The notes: generated from the sequence alone by a model not told the origin. Positions 41,717 through 51,722 are shown, counted from the stretch's first letter. The stretch is DNA of 64,000 bases from Thiobacillus sp. (GCA_021166845.1 JAJPEP010000114.1:1-64000), one strand, 5' to 3'. Numbers and translations are program-made.

Positions 41717-43765
41717 ATGCCGCGCGATCTGCCCATCGGCAACGGAACCCTGCTCGCCAGCTTCGATCTGGATTACCAGATCCGGGATTTCTATTACCCC
41801 CGGGTCGGCAAGGAAAACCATGCGCTGGGCTATCCATGGCGTTTCGGCGTGTGGCTGGACGGGGCGTTCTCCTGGCTCGACCGCGACCGCTGGACGCTGG
41901 AGCGGGCCTATGTGCCGGACACCCTGGTCACCGCGGTGACCGCCGCCCCGCCCAACCTGCCGTTGCGGCTTCATTTCAATGACACGATCGACTACGAGAA
42001 AAACATCCTGCTGCGCCAGGTGCGGGTGCGGAACCTTTCCGACAGGCCGCTGCAGCCGCGCCTGTTTTTTCATACCGATCTCAACGTGCTGGAAAACGAG
42101 ATCGGCGACACGGTGTTTTTCGACCCTCGCAACGCCTGCCTGGTGCATTACAAGGGCCCCCGCTATTTCATGATGAGCTGCGCCACCGAGGCGGCCCTGG
42201 GCGTAAGCGCCTTTGCCACCGGCAGCAAGCGCCACCGAGGCCTGGAAGGCACCTGGCGCGATGCCGAGGACGGCAAACTGGGCGGCAATCCCATCTCGCA
42301 GGGTGCGGTGGATTCGGTAGTCGGCATCCCGCTGTCGATCGCCCCGGGCCAGGAAGCGGTCTGCCATTACTGGATGGCCGTGGGCGAGAACTACCGCGCA
42401 GTGGAGGCGCTGCACCAGTTCGTCATCCGCAGCGGCCCCGAGCGGCTGATCGCGCGCAACATCGACTACTGGCGCCACTGGATCAGCGCGGGCGCGCGTG
42501 CCTTTCCCGGTCTGCCCGAGCTGCTGGTCGAGCGCTACCGCCGCAGCCTGCTCATCCTGCGCACCCAGATCGACCGCGGCGGCGCGGTGCTGGCGGCCAA
42601 CGACACCGACATCCGCCAGTTCAACCAGGACACCTACAGCTACATGTGGCCGCGCGATGGCGCCATCGTCGCCCAGGCGCTGGACCGCGCCGGGTATGGC
42701 AGCCTGAGCCGGCAGTTCCTCGAGTTCTGCACCCGGAAGGCGGCCGGCTACAGTTACTCGGCCAGCATCCTGGCCGAAACCGGCTTCCTCATGCACAAAT
42801 ACAACCCCGATGGCTCGGTGGGCAGTTCCTGGCAGCCCTGGCTGGAGGGCGAGGAAATGGTCTTCCCGATCCAGGAGGACGAGACCGCCCTGGTGATCTG
42901 GGCGATCTGGCACCACTACGCGGTGCACCGCGACATCGAGGCGATCCGCCCGCTCTACAGTCCTTTCGTCGAGCAGGCGGCCGATTTCCTGCTGAATTTC
43001 CGCGACGACAAGACCGGCCTGCCGCTGCCCAGCTACGATCTGTGGGAGGAGCGGCGCGGCGTGTTCACCTATACCGCGGCCACCGTCATCGCCGGGCTGC
43101 GCGCCGCGGCGGAGCTGGCGGCCCTGTTCCAGGACGAGGCGCGGGCCGAGGCCTGCCTGAACGGCGCGCAGGACATGAAGCAGGCCATCGACCGGCACCT
43201 GTATTGCCAGCGCGAAGGCCGCTACGCCCGTGGCATCCTGTTCGAGGACGGCGTGCAGATCCGGGATGCCACGGTGGATTCCAGTCTGTTGGGATTGGTG
43301 ATCTTCGGCGGTTTCGACCCGCTCGACCCGCGCATTGCGCAAACCGTCCAGGCGGTGGAGCAGCGCCTGTGGGTGCAGGCGGGAAGCGGCGGCCTGGCGC
43401 GCTACGAGGACGACGGTTACCAGCGTGCGCTGGTGCGCGAGGGGATTCCGGGCAACCCCTGGATCGTCTGCACCCTGTGGCTCGCCCAGGTCCGCATCGC
43501 GGCGGCCCGCAGCCCCAAGGAGCTGGAACGGGCCGTGCCGCTGCTGGATTGGGTGGCCAGGCGTGCCCTGCCTTCCGGAGTATTGCCCGAGCAGGTGCAT
43601 CCGCTGAGCGGGGAATTCCTGTCGGTCTCGCCCCTCACCTGGAGCCACGGCACGCTGGTGGCGGCGATGCTGGACTATGCTGAAAAGCAGGCGGCGCTAG
43701 GTAGCCCGGAGGAGGACGTGAAACCCGGGCGGCATGCCGCGATTGCCGAGACGGACGGGAGATGA
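41717..43765 (+). CDS. Glycoside hydrolase family 15 (glucoamylase-like)
   Basis: LPIGNGTLLASFDLDYQIRDFYYPRVGKENHA, TYSYMWPRDGAIVAQALD. Confidence 0.92.
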   Translation: MPRDLPIGNGTLLASFDLDYQIRDFYYPRVGKENHALGYPWRFGVWLDGAFSWLDRDRWTLERAYVPDTLVTAVTAAPPNLPLRLHFNDTIDYEKNILLRQVRVRNLSDRPLQPRLFFHTDLNVLENEIGDTVFFDPRNACLVHYKGPRYFMMSCATEAALGVSAFATGSKRHRGLEGTWRDAEDGKLGGNPISQGAVDSVVGIPLSIAPGQEAVCHYWMAVGENYRAVEALHQFVIRSGPERLIARNIDYWRHWISAGARAFPGLPELLVERYRRSLLILRTQIDRGGAVLAANDTDIRQFNQDTYSYMWPRDGAIVAQALDRAGYGSLSRQFLEFCTRKAAGYSYSASILAETGFLMHKYNPDGSVGSSWQPWLEGEEMVFPIQEDETALVIWAIWHHYAVHRDIEAIRPLYSPFVEQAADFLLNFRDDKTGLPLPSYDLWEERRGVFTYTAATVIAGLRAAAELAALFQDEARAEACLNGAQDMKQAIDRHLYCQREGRYARGILFEDGVQIRDATVDSSLLGLVIFGGFDPLDPRIAQTVQAVEQRLWVQAGSGGLARYEDDGYQRALVREGIPGNPWIVCTLWLAQVRIAAARSPKELERAVPLLDWVARRALPSGVLPEQVHPLSGEFLSVSPLTWSHGTLVAAMLDYAEKQAALGSPEEDVKPGRHAAIAETDGR

Positions 43766-43769
43766 CGAC

Positions 43770-45056
43770 ATGGCGGAACCCCTCCCAAGCGAGCTGATAC
43801 TGCCTGATTACAGCGAGGAAAAATGCCATCTACGGCTGGCGTTCCAGGAGCTTGGCGAACGGGATATCGAGCTGCTCCACGATCTGGAAGAGTTGTTCGA
43901 GCCGCACCTGGTGGAAATTGCGGACCACTTCTATCAACACCTGCTTTCCTTCTATGAGACGCGCCGGGTGTTCAGGGACGAAGGGATGGTCACCCGCCTC
44001 AAGGAGGCGCAAAAAACTTATCTCATGCAATCGTTGCGCGGCCCCTACGACGCCAGGTACATGGAGCGCCGCTGGCGTATCGGCTTCATCCACAACGCCA
44101 TTCACGTCGAGCCACACTGGTTCATCGGCGCCTTCCGGCTCTACCATCGCATCCTCTACCCGATGATCCTGGAGCGCTGGAAAGACGATTCACAAGCAGT
44201 GGTGGCGCATATCCTGGCGCTGGACAAAATCATGAACCTGGACATGCAGCTCGGCATCGAAAGCTACATGGTGCATTACCTGGACACCATGGAAAGATTG
44301 CGCGAGCTCAATGTCGCGATCGAGGCGACCAGCGCCGCCAAGAGCCAGTTCCTGGCCAACATGTCGCACGAGTTCCGCACCCCGCTCAACGCCATCATTG
44401 GTTTCACCGAAGTGCTGCAGGACCAGATCCCCGGTCCGCTCAATGCCGAACAGATGGAGTACCTCGGCGACGTCCACAACGCCGGCCAGCTCTTGCTGCG
44501 CCTGATCAACGACGTGCTCGATCTCGCCAAGGTGGAGTCGGGCCGGCTGGAACTCTTCTACGAAACCTTTCCGGTCGCGCAGACCGTGCGCGAGGCCGTC
44601 ACCACCCTGCGCGGGGCTGCCGAGAAAAAGGGTATTGCGATCCAGTTGAACCTGCCTCCCGACCTCGGGCTGATCACCGCCGACCAGATCCGGCTCAAGC
44701 AGATCCTGTTCAACCTGCTGTCGAACGCGGTGAAATTCACCGACCGGGGCGGGGTGAATGTCTCGGCCGCGATCGAGGACGGCCAGCTGCACCTGGCCAT
44801 CGCCGACACCGGCATCGGCATCCGGCCGGAAGACATGCAGCGCATTTTTGTCGAATTCAGCCAGGTGGACGATTCGCACGCTCGCCGCCATGAGGGAACC
44901 GGTCTCGGCCTCGCGCTTTCCAAGCGGCTGGTGGAGGCGCACGGCGGGCGGATCTGGCTGGAGAGCCGGTTCGGGGAAGGCAGCGTGTTTCACGTCCTGC
45001 TCCCCCTGCGGCCGCCAGGCGGCAATAAAAAGCCAGACTCGGGAAACTCGAAATGA
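43770..45056 (+). CDS. Protoglobin (globin-coupled) sensor histidine kinase
   Basis: Globin-like N-terminus; HisKA SQFLANMSHEFRTPLNAIIGF; HATPase DTGIGIRPEDMQRIFVEF. Confidence 0.9.
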   Translation: MAEPLPSELILPDYSEEKCHLRLAFQELGERDIELLHDLEELFEPHLVEIADHFYQHLLSFYETRRVFRDEGMVTRLKEAQKTYLMQSLRGPYDARYMERRWRIGFIHNAIHVEPHWFIGAFRLYHRILYPMILERWKDDSQAVVAHILALDKIMNLDMQLGIESYMVHYLDTMERLRELNVAIEATSAAKSQFLANMSHEFRTPLNAIIGFTEVLQDQIPGPLNAEQMEYLGDVHNAGQLLLRLINDVLDLAKVESGRLELFYETFPVAQTVREAVTTLRGAAEKKGIAIQLNLPPDLGLITADQIRLKQILFNLLSNAVKFTDRGGVNVSAAIEDGQLHLAIADTGIGIRPEDMQRIFVEFSQVDDSHARRHEGTGLGLALSKRLVEAHGGRIWLESRFGEGSVFHVLLPLRPPGGNKKPDSGNSK

Positions 45057-45862
45057 GCGCCATGAACACCGTTAAGGATCGCAGGCCATGCCCGGATCCG
45101 GCCAATACCATCCTGGTCGTCGAGGACGACCCCCGTGCGGCCAAACTGCTGACGCTCAGCCTCACCCGGGCCGGGTACGGCGTGTTGCTCGCCGCCGACG
45201 GCGTCACAGCCCTGGAACTCGCCGACCGCTGCCGTCCGAAGGCGATCACCCTGGACATCCTGCTGCCCGACCGCGATGGCTGGGAAGTGCTGGCCATGCT
45301 CAAGGCCTCGCCCCGCACCCGGGACATCCCGGTGGTGATCGTCTCGGTGCTGGACCAGCAGACGCTGGGGTTCCGGCTGGGCGCCGCGGACTACCTGGTC
45401 AAGCCGGTGGAACGCAGCGCCCTGCTCCACGCCCTGAAGCGCTGCGTTGCGCGAAAGACAAACGCCGGCCGGGCTTGCCGCAAAGTGATGGTGGTGCACA
45501 CCGACCCCGACGAACTGCAGCTGCTGGCAATGATCGTTGCCCAGGAAGACTACGAAGTGATTCAGGCCCTCGGCCCCGAAGAGGCCGCTGCGCTTGCGGC
45601 GTATACCCACCCCGATCTGGTGGTGACCGACCTCCTGGCGGAAGGAATGGACTATTTCGCCCTGCTGGAATGGCTGCGAGCGGCACCCGATACCCTCCAC
45701 GTTCCTGTCCTTGCCCTCAGCCGGCCCGGCCCGCTGGGCCCCGCACGCGAGGAAGACCGTATCGAGTTCGTCCTGGTCCAGGAGGACGAAATGGTCGAAG
45801 AACGCCTGCTGGCGGCGATCACCCTGCTCTTCAAACAGGAAAAGCGAACCGGAGAAACCTGA
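45053..45862 (+). CDS. Response regulator with an intact and a degenerate receiver domain
   Basis: TILVVEDDPRAAKLLTLSL...LDILLPDRDGWEVL; second unit KVMVVHTDPDELQLLAMIV. Confidence 0.88.
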   Translation: MSAMNTVKDRRPCPDPANTILVVEDDPRAAKLLTLSLTRAGYGVLLAADGVTALELADRCRPKAITLDILLPDRDGWEVLAMLKASPRTRDIPVVIVSVLDQQTLGFRLGAADYLVKPVERSALLHALKRCVARKTNAGRACRKVMVVHTDPDELQLLAMIVAQEDYEVIQALGPEEAAALAAYTHPDLVVTDLLAEGMDYFALLEWLRAAPDTLHVPVLALSRPGPLGPAREEDRIEFVLVQEDEMVEERLLAAITLLFKQEKRTGET

Positions 45863-45869
45863 GCGAACC

Positions 45870-46268
45870 ATGCAAGAGCAGGCCAAACATATTTTGCTGG
45901 TCGAGGACGACGACACCAACCGCAAGCTGGTGCGGATCGTCCTGGGTGGCGGACGCTATCGCATCAGCGAAGCGGTCAGCGTGGAACAGGCCCTGGCCCT
46001 GCTCGCGCATGAAAAACCCGATCTGCTGCTGCTGGACATCCGTCTCGGCGACGGCAGCGGCCTCGATGTGATCCGCGCCATGCGTGCGGATCCGGCGTTC
46101 GACCAGGTTCCGGCACTGGCCATCACGGCCCAGGCCATGAAGGACGACGAGAGCCGTTTCCTGACCGCGGGCTTCGACGCGTATCTGAGCAAGCCGATCG
46201 ATACCCGGCTTCTGCCGGAAGTGGTGGAGCGCTATCTCCGCGAAGGCAGAAAGGCCGGCCATGCCTGA
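45870..46268 (+). CDS. Single-domain response regulator
   Basis: HILLVEDDDTNRKLVRIVL...LLLLDIRLGDGSG...KPIDTRLLPEVV. Confidence 0.92.
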   Translation: MQEQAKHILLVEDDDTNRKLVRIVLGGGRYRISEAVSVEQALALLAHEKPDLLLLDIRLGDGSGLDVIRAMRADPAFDQVPALAITAQAMKDDESRFLTAGFDAYLSKPIDTRLLPEVVERYLREGRKAGHA

Positions 46269-46980
46269 AGAAGGCTTTTCTTCCCCGCTGCCCGGCGCCG
46301 TCGGCGCGACGATCCTGGTGGTCGACGACGCCCCGCCGAACGTCAAGCTGCTGCGCCTGATCCTCAGGGACGCCGGCTACCGGGTGCTGGAAGCCGGCAA
46401 CGGCCCGGAGGCGCTGGAAATCCTGCGGCGGGAAAAACCGGACGCCATGGTACTGGACGTGCGCATGCCCGGCATGACGGGCTACGAGGTGTGCCAGGCG
46501 GTGCGGCGCGACCCCGCGTTCGCCACCCTGCCGGTGATCATGGTCACCGCACTGTCGCTGCCCGAAGAGCGCATCCGCGGCATCGAGGCCGGCGCCACCG
46601 ATTTCATCAGCAAACCGTTCAGTCGAAAGGAACTACTGGCCCGTCTCCAGGCCAGCCTGGCGCTGGCGCACAACGTGCGCGGCGGCATCCTGTCGCAATT
46701 GCCCGGCGCCGTGGTGCTCACCGACCCGGACTGGAAAATTCTTGGCATGTCGCCGCTGGCCGGCGTGCTGCTGGGCCTCCCCGCGCCCGGTTCTGAACGT
46801 TTCGAACCGTTCGATCTAGGCGCGCTGATCGGACCCGAGGCGCAATCGGCTGCGGACGCAGGCGGGGATTTCCGCTTTCAGCCACCGGCCGGCGGCGGCA
46901 CGCTCGCTGCCCGGCAATGCGCCGCGACCGACCCGGCGGGAAATCTGGTCGTTCGCGTCGTCATTGTGGGTGAGGGATGA
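46261..46980 (+). CDS. Response regulator with C-terminal PAS-like extension
   Basis: TILVVDDAPPNVKLLRLILRDAGY...VLDVRMPGMTGYEV...FISKPFSRKELLARL. Confidence 0.9.
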   Translation: MPEEGFSSPLPGAVGATILVVDDAPPNVKLLRLILRDAGYRVLEAGNGPEALEILRREKPDAMVLDVRMPGMTGYEVCQAVRRDPAFATLPVIMVTALSLPEERIRGIEAGATDFISKPFSRKELLARLQASLALAHNVRGGILSQLPGAVVLTDPDWKILGMSPLAGVLLGLPAPGSERFEPFDLGALIGPEAQSAADAGGDFRFQPPAGGGTLAARQCAATDPAGNLVVRVVIVGEG

Positions 46981-47093
46981 GGGGTGAGGGGACCGATTTT
47001 CCGTGGATACCTACCCGTTTGGGTTATTCCGATAAAAATGGTCAAGTATTGTCTAGACTGAGTCCAGGCTTTCTTTTTTTGAAGGATATCGCC

Positions 47094-48401
47094 ATGTCTA
47101 CGCAACGCACCCTCCATGACACCCCCCTGCTCGACCAGCTCGAAAGCGGCCCGTGGCCTAGCTTCGTCACCGGCCTCAAGCGTCTGGCCAGGGACAGCGG
47201 CATGATGGCCGATCTGCTGGGCCAGCTGGAAACCTCCTACGAAACCCGCAAGGGCTACTGGAAAGGCGGCACGGTCGGCGTGTTCGGCTACGGCGGCGGC
47301 ATCATTCCGCGTTTTACCGAGCTGAAGGACGAATCCGGCAAGCCGCTGTTCCCCGAGGCGGCCGAGTTCCACACCCTGCGCGTGCAGCCGCCGGCCGGCA
47401 TGCACTATTCCTCCGACCTGCTGCGCAAGCTGTGCGACGTCTGGATCGACAGCGGCGGCTCCGGCCTGATCGCCTTCCACGGCCAGTCCGGCGACATCAT
47501 GTTCCAGGGCATCAGCACCGAAAATGTGCAGACGGCGTTCGACGGCCTCAACGAAATGGGCTTCGACCTCGGCGGCGCCGGCCCCGCGCTGCGCACCTCG
47601 ATGTCGTGCGTCGGCGCCGCGCGCTGCGAAATGTCCTGCTTCGACGAGGCGCGCGCGCTGCGCACCGTCATCAACAACAACATCGACGACATGCACCGGC
47701 CGTCCCTGCCGTACAAATTCAAGTTCAAGTTCTCCGGATGCCCGAACGACTGCGTCAACGCCATCCAGCGTTCCGACATGGCCACCATCGGCACCTGGCG
47801 CGACAATATCCGCGTCAACGAGGCGCAGGTCCGGGATTACTTCACGGCGCACGGCATGAACGACCTGTTCAACGACGTGGTCGGCCGCTGCCCGACCAAG
47901 GCCATCACGGTGGTGGCGTCCGACAAGCTTCAGTCCGATCCGCACACCTCGGTGGCCCACCTGGGCGACGGCAATGCCCTGTGCATCGACAACAGGAACT
48001 GCGTGCGCTGCATGCACTGCCTCAACGTCATCCCCGGCGGTCTTTTGCCCGGCAAGGACAAGGGCGTGTCCATCCTGGTGGGCGGCAAGGGGGTGCTGAA
48101 GATCGGCGCCACCATAGGCTCCGTGATCATCCCGTTCATGAAACTGGAAACCGACGAGGACTTCGAGAGACTGAACGACCTGGCGCGCAACGTCCTCGAC
48201 TTTTTCTCGGAAAATGCGCTGGACCACGAGCGTACCGGTGAAATGATCGAGCGCATCGGCCTGGCCAACTTCCTGGAAGCCCTGGATATTCCGGTCGACC
48301 CCAACATGATCCGGGAGCCGCGCTCCAACCCCTACTTCCGCTCCGACGACTGGGACGAGCAGGTCGCCAAGTGGGTTGAGTACAAGCAGAAAGTGGCTTG
48401 A
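47094..48401 (+). CDS. dsrA: Dissimilatory sulfite reductase alpha subunit (DsrA), orphan
   Basis: DLLGQLETSYETRKGYWKGGTVGVFGYGGGIIPRF; TSMSCVGAARCEMSC; FSGCPNDCVNAIQRSD; CVRCMHCLNVIP. Confidence 0.96.
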   Translation: MSTQRTLHDTPLLDQLESGPWPSFVTGLKRLARDSGMMADLLGQLETSYETRKGYWKGGTVGVFGYGGGIIPRFTELKDESGKPLFPEAAEFHTLRVQPPAGMHYSSDLLRKLCDVWIDSGGSGLIAFHGQSGDIMFQGISTENVQTAFDGLNEMGFDLGGAGPALRTSMSCVGAARCEMSCFDEARALRTVINNNIDDMHRPSLPYKFKFKFSGCPNDCVNAIQRSDMATIGTWRDNIRVNEAQVRDYFTAHGMNDLFNDVVGRCPTKAITVVASDKLQSDPHTSVAHLGDGNALCIDNRNCVRCMHCLNVIPGGLLPGKDKGVSILVGGKGVLKIGATIGSVIIPFMKLETDEDFERLNDLARNVLDFFSENALDHERTGEMIERIGLANFLEALDIPVDPNMIREPRSNPYFRSDDWDEQVAKWVEYKQKVA

Positions 48402-48464
48402 ATGGTCCAGTTCGGTACGGGGCCCGCGAGCAAGCAGACCCCGGCCGCTAACATACGGTCGGCG

Positions 48465-48630
48465 TTTTGCCACGGTGGAACCGGTGTTCGGCAATCTGCG
48501 GCATAACAAACAGCTCAATCGCTTTACCTTGAGAAGGCAGAAAAAGATGCGCGATGGAAGCTCTACTGCCTGGTACACAACATCGAGAAGCTGGCGCATC
48601 ACGGGTATGCGCAATAGGAGCGGGATAGAG
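48465..48630 (+). pseudogene. Frameshifted C-terminal remnant of an IS1182-like transposase
   Basis: VEPVFGNLRHNKQLNRFTLR in one frame, EKDARWKLYCLVHNIEKLAHHGYAQ* in another. Confidence 0.75.
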
Positions 48631-48716
48631 TGCCCGCAACACGCCCCTCAGACGACATCCTGACTTGATCAGAGCTTCACGTCGAAACGGTGAGCCGAAT
48701 TGCACCAGCAAGAATT

Positions 48717-48749
48717 AAAAACGGCGTGGAAAAAACCACGCCGTTTTTA
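48717..48749. terminator. Bidirectional rho-independent terminator
   Basis: aaaaACGGCGTGGaaaaaaCCACGCCGTttttt. Confidence 0.85.
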
Positions 48750-48848
48750 TGTACCGATGATTCGGCTGGAAAAGGGTTTTTCTACAGCGTCAACGTAAAG
48801 GTAACCGGCCTGCACGGCTTCTTTGCGCAGGTCCGGTTGACCACCATG

Positions 48849-49643
48849 TTAGGTTGCGGGTTTGATCGCTTCAATGGTTGCAGAAACGACGTAATCCGTA
48901 ATGGCCGTATCTGGCGCCCAGTCACGTATGAATGTCTTGCTTTCGTCTTTTGGTGCAACACGAATCTGTTGGAAACCGGCTGTTTTCAACATTTCTTTCA
49001 CCTCGGAAATCAGCGATGCACCGGCCATGCAACCAGTGAAGAGCGCCATATCACGCTGAATATCCTTGGGTAGTTCGGCAAACGCCACAACATCCGAGAT
49101 GGCCAGCCTGCCACCCGGTTTCAAGGCCCGATAGGATTCAGCGAATACCCGAAGTTTGTTCGGCGACAAGTTGATGACGCAATTTGAGATAATCGCATCC
49201 ACCGTTCCGTCAGCTACGGGCAGGTTTTCAATTTCGCCGAGTCGGAATTCAACATTCCGGTAACCTCCCTTTTCTGCGTTGGCCCGCGCTTTTGAAACCA
49301 TCGCCGATGTCATATCAACGCCGATTACCTTGCCTGAATCACCCACCTGCCTGGCAGCAAGAAAGCAATCGAATCCACCGCCACTGCCAAGATCAAGAAC
49401 TGTTTCACCTGTCTTTAAATTAGCGATGACCTGCGGGTTGCCGCAGCCCAAGCCCATGTTGGCGCCCTCGGGGACAAGGGCAGTTTCGTCTGTCGAATAT
49501 CCCAACGCCTGAGAGAGTGTGTCGGCGGTAGCTGTCGTTTCCCCGCAGCAGGCCGGCCCGCAACCGCAGCCCTCGCTTTCCGCCACGCGACTGTATTGTT
49601 GGCGCACAGCTTGGCGAATTTCGTCGTGTCTTACATCGTTCAT
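48849..49643 (-). CDS. arsM: Arsenite methyltransferase
   Basis: GCGCGPACCGE; VLDLGSGGGFDCFLAARQVGDSGKVIGVDMT; ISNCVINLSPNK. Confidence 0.95.
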   Translation of the reverse strand: MNDVRHDEIRQAVRQQYSRVAESEGCGCGPACCGETTATADTLSQALGYSTDETALVPEGANMGLGCGNPQVIANLKTGETVLDLGSGGGFDCFLAARQVGDSGKVIGVDMTSAMVSKARANAEKGGYRNVEFRLGEIENLPVADGTVDAIISNCVINLSPNKLRVFAESYRALKPGGRLAISDVVAFAELPKDIQRDMALFTGCMAGASLISEVKEMLKTAGFQQIRVAPKDESKTFIRDWAPDTAITDYVVSATIEAIKPAT

Positions 49644-49730
49644 GGATTCTCTCCGTTCTTCATGGTTGCGGTACTTATTGCACCGTACCCATATAGACGG
49701 CGATCGTTCGAAAAGGACGCAAGAATCAAG

Positions 49731-50276
49731 TTAGCCACAATCGCAACCTCGCCGTTTGTCGCGGACCTCATAGCCGACGATGCCACTTCGTCCGGTCTCT
49801 ATGTCGCAACACTTGAACAGAAGCTGCCGGAGCTTCTCGCGGCCACGCTGCACGCGCGACTTCGCGCCCGATAGGGAAAGCCCCAATCGTACTGCCACCT
49901 CTTTCTGTGTCAGCCCATCAACCTCCGACAATACAAGAGGTAGCCGGTAGGTTTCAGGCAAATCGGCAATCAGCGGTTGGAGACATGAGGCCAATTCGGC
50001 GAAGTAGTCAGGCTCCGGTTCAGGGGCCGCGAATTCATCAGATATTTCTTCCGATGGCTTTTGCCCCCGGTAGTGGTCAGTTATTGAGTTCGCCGCAATA
50101 CGGTACAACCAGGCGGCGAGGCTGCCGGGAGATTTAACCGTATGCAGGCTTGCGTAGGCCTTGAGAAATACGTCTTGAAGAATGTCATCAACAGCGCCAC
50201 TTTCTCGCACACGTTTGGCAACGTAACTGCGCAAGCGAGATTTGTGTTCTATCCAGAAATCGGGCATGGGGGTCAT
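49731..50276 (-). CDS. sigZ: ECF-type RNA polymerase sigma factor, SigZ-like
   Basis: VDDILQDVFLKAYASLHTVKSPGSLAAWLYRIAANSITDHYR; VDGLTQKEVAVRLGLSLSGAKSRVQRGREKLRQLLFKCC. Confidence 0.9.
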   Translation of the reverse strand: MTPMPDFWIEHKSRLRSYVAKRVRESGAVDDILQDVFLKAYASLHTVKSPGSLAAWLYRIAANSITDHYRGQKPSEEISDEFAAPEPEPDYFAELASCLQPLIADLPETYRLPLVLSEVDGLTQKEVAVRLGLSLSGAKSRVQRGREKLRQLLFKCCDIETGRSGIVGYEVRDKRRGCDCG

Positions 50277-50391
50277 GTGAGCACCCTAACTAGGCTGTAG
50301 AAAAAGCCCCAAGAATATCAATCCCCGCATCTTGCCCCAGCCCTCCATCCTGCATCAACATCGCGTCGGCAGCATCACGCCGCCCTTCAGC

Positions 50392-50994
50392 TCAGTTCGA
50401 GCGGACGAAGATTGCCCCGTAATGATAGGGAGGCAACTCGACCAACGTTTCCAGCTTGAAGCCGGCCGGCTCTACGACCGCACGGGTCTGCTCCGGCGAC
50501 ATGCGCAATTCGGCACTCGGCCCACGCGGCTGGCCCAGGACGGTCGTATCTTCGCGGGGCAATGGATACCAATTGACGATGGCAAAGCGGCCGTTTGGCT
50601 TTAAGGCCACAGCGACCTCCCGGGCTAGCGCCGTTTTGTCCGGCACGCCGTGAAAGGTGTTCGCGATCAGCACATAGTCCGCCGGCGCTCCAATCAGACT
50701 GCCCAGTTCCCTGGCGTCTCCGAGCAACCAGTCACAGTTCGCCAGCCCCTCGCAAGCCGCCTGCGCCTGCTCAAGCATCTCCGGATCAAGGTCAAATCCG
50801 ACGACGCGCCCCAGCCCAACCTGCCGGGCAATGGCGGCGGTGAAGTAGCCGTAGCCGCAGCCCAGGTCGACAACCGTCATTCCTCGCTCAACGCGCAAGG
50901 CCCTGACGGCGCCATCGGGATCGGGCCACAAGGCATGCCACCAGTTCCTGTCGGGCATCCCCGTCGCCGGAAACAATCGCTCCTGAATCATCAT
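50392..50994 (-). CDS. Class I SAM-dependent methyltransferase
   Basis: MTVVDLGCGYGYFTAAIARQVGLGRVVGFDLDPEMLEQA. Confidence 0.9.
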   Translation of the reverse strand: MMIQERLFPATGMPDRNWWHALWPDPDGAVRALRVERGMTVVDLGCGYGYFTAAIARQVGLGRVVGFDLDPEMLEQAQAACEGLANCDWLLGDARELGSLIGAPADYVLIANTFHGVPDKTALAREVAVALKPNGRFAIVNWYPLPREDTTVLGQPRGPSAELRMSPEQTRAVVEPAGFKLETLVELPPYHYGAIFVRSN

Positions 50995-51242
50995 TCGAGT
51001 TCTTCCTTCATTTGCCGATACTCCTCTCGGCTGATTTCCCCCCGGGCGTAACGCCCGTCGAGAATCTCCCTTGCGCTTTCTTCTTTCTCCCTCTTACCGT
51101 TCTCACGCATCCCCCGCCTGCCGCACATCGGCCCACTCCCGCTCTCGCCGCGGAAGAGGAAGACGAGGAGCACGACCAGGAAGGTTAGCGGAAAGATCCA
51201 CATAAACGGAAACCATCCCCACGGTCCATACGACGGCCACAT
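50991..51242 (-). CDS. SHOCT domain protein
   Basis: One TM plus AREILDGRYARGEISREEYRQMKEELE; overlaps the methyltransferase start. Confidence 0.85.
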   Translation of the reverse strand: MWPSYGPWGWFPFMWIFPLTFLVVLLVFLFRGESGSGPMCGRRGMRENGKREKEESAREILDGRYARGEISREEYRQMKEELE

Positions 51243-51244
51243 GA

Positions 51245-51628
51245 CTACACCTCCCTGGTTCTTGCCAACGCCGAATGACGCTTGGCTTGCTTGCTGTGCT
51301 GATGGACTCCGCTTGAGGCCGATCCCTGGCGCACCTCCAGCCAGTGTTTGAGGTCGTGCAGGATGCGCAGCAGTTCGAGGTCGGCGAGGCAGTAATAGAT
51401 GAACGGGCCGCGCCGCTCGGCGCGGACGAATCCCGCTTCGCGCAGCACGCGCAGGTGGAACGAAACATTGGTTTGTCCCAGGCCCGTCGCGTTGATGATG
51501 TCCGTGACCGGGCGGCATTCGAGTCCAAGTCCGCACAGGATGCTCAGGCGATTCGGCTCCCCGAGCACTTTGAGTGCCGGGATGATCTGCGCTTGGTCTT
51601 GCTCGCGGAATTCCATATCAAAATACAC
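51245..51628 (-). CDS. ArsR family transcriptional regulator
   Basis: KVLGEPNRLSILCGLGLECRPVTDIINATGLGQTNVSFHLRVLREAGFVRAERRGPFIYY; ATG at ~51616 also possible. Confidence 0.92.
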   Translation of the reverse strand: MYFDMEFREQDQAQIIPALKVLGEPNRLSILCGLGLECRPVTDIINATGLGQTNVSFHLRVLREAGFVRAERRGPFIYYCLADLELLRILHDLKHWLEVRQGSASSGVHQHSKQAKRHSALARTREV

Positions 51629-51722
51629 GTATATAAATCACCACTCATATACTAGACAAAACCAGATCGATGTCAAACCAATTTTTGGATTCTGGTTTCT
51701 GGGCCAGCAATGCGTGCGGGCA

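Noticed and set aside
41567-43648. 693-aa minus-strand ORF antisense to the second GH15
   Set aside because: No domain signal; complement of a well-supported gene
48690-49073. 127-aa plus-strand ORF after the terminator
   Set aside because: Antisense to the arsM 3' end and includes the terminator hairpin; not supported
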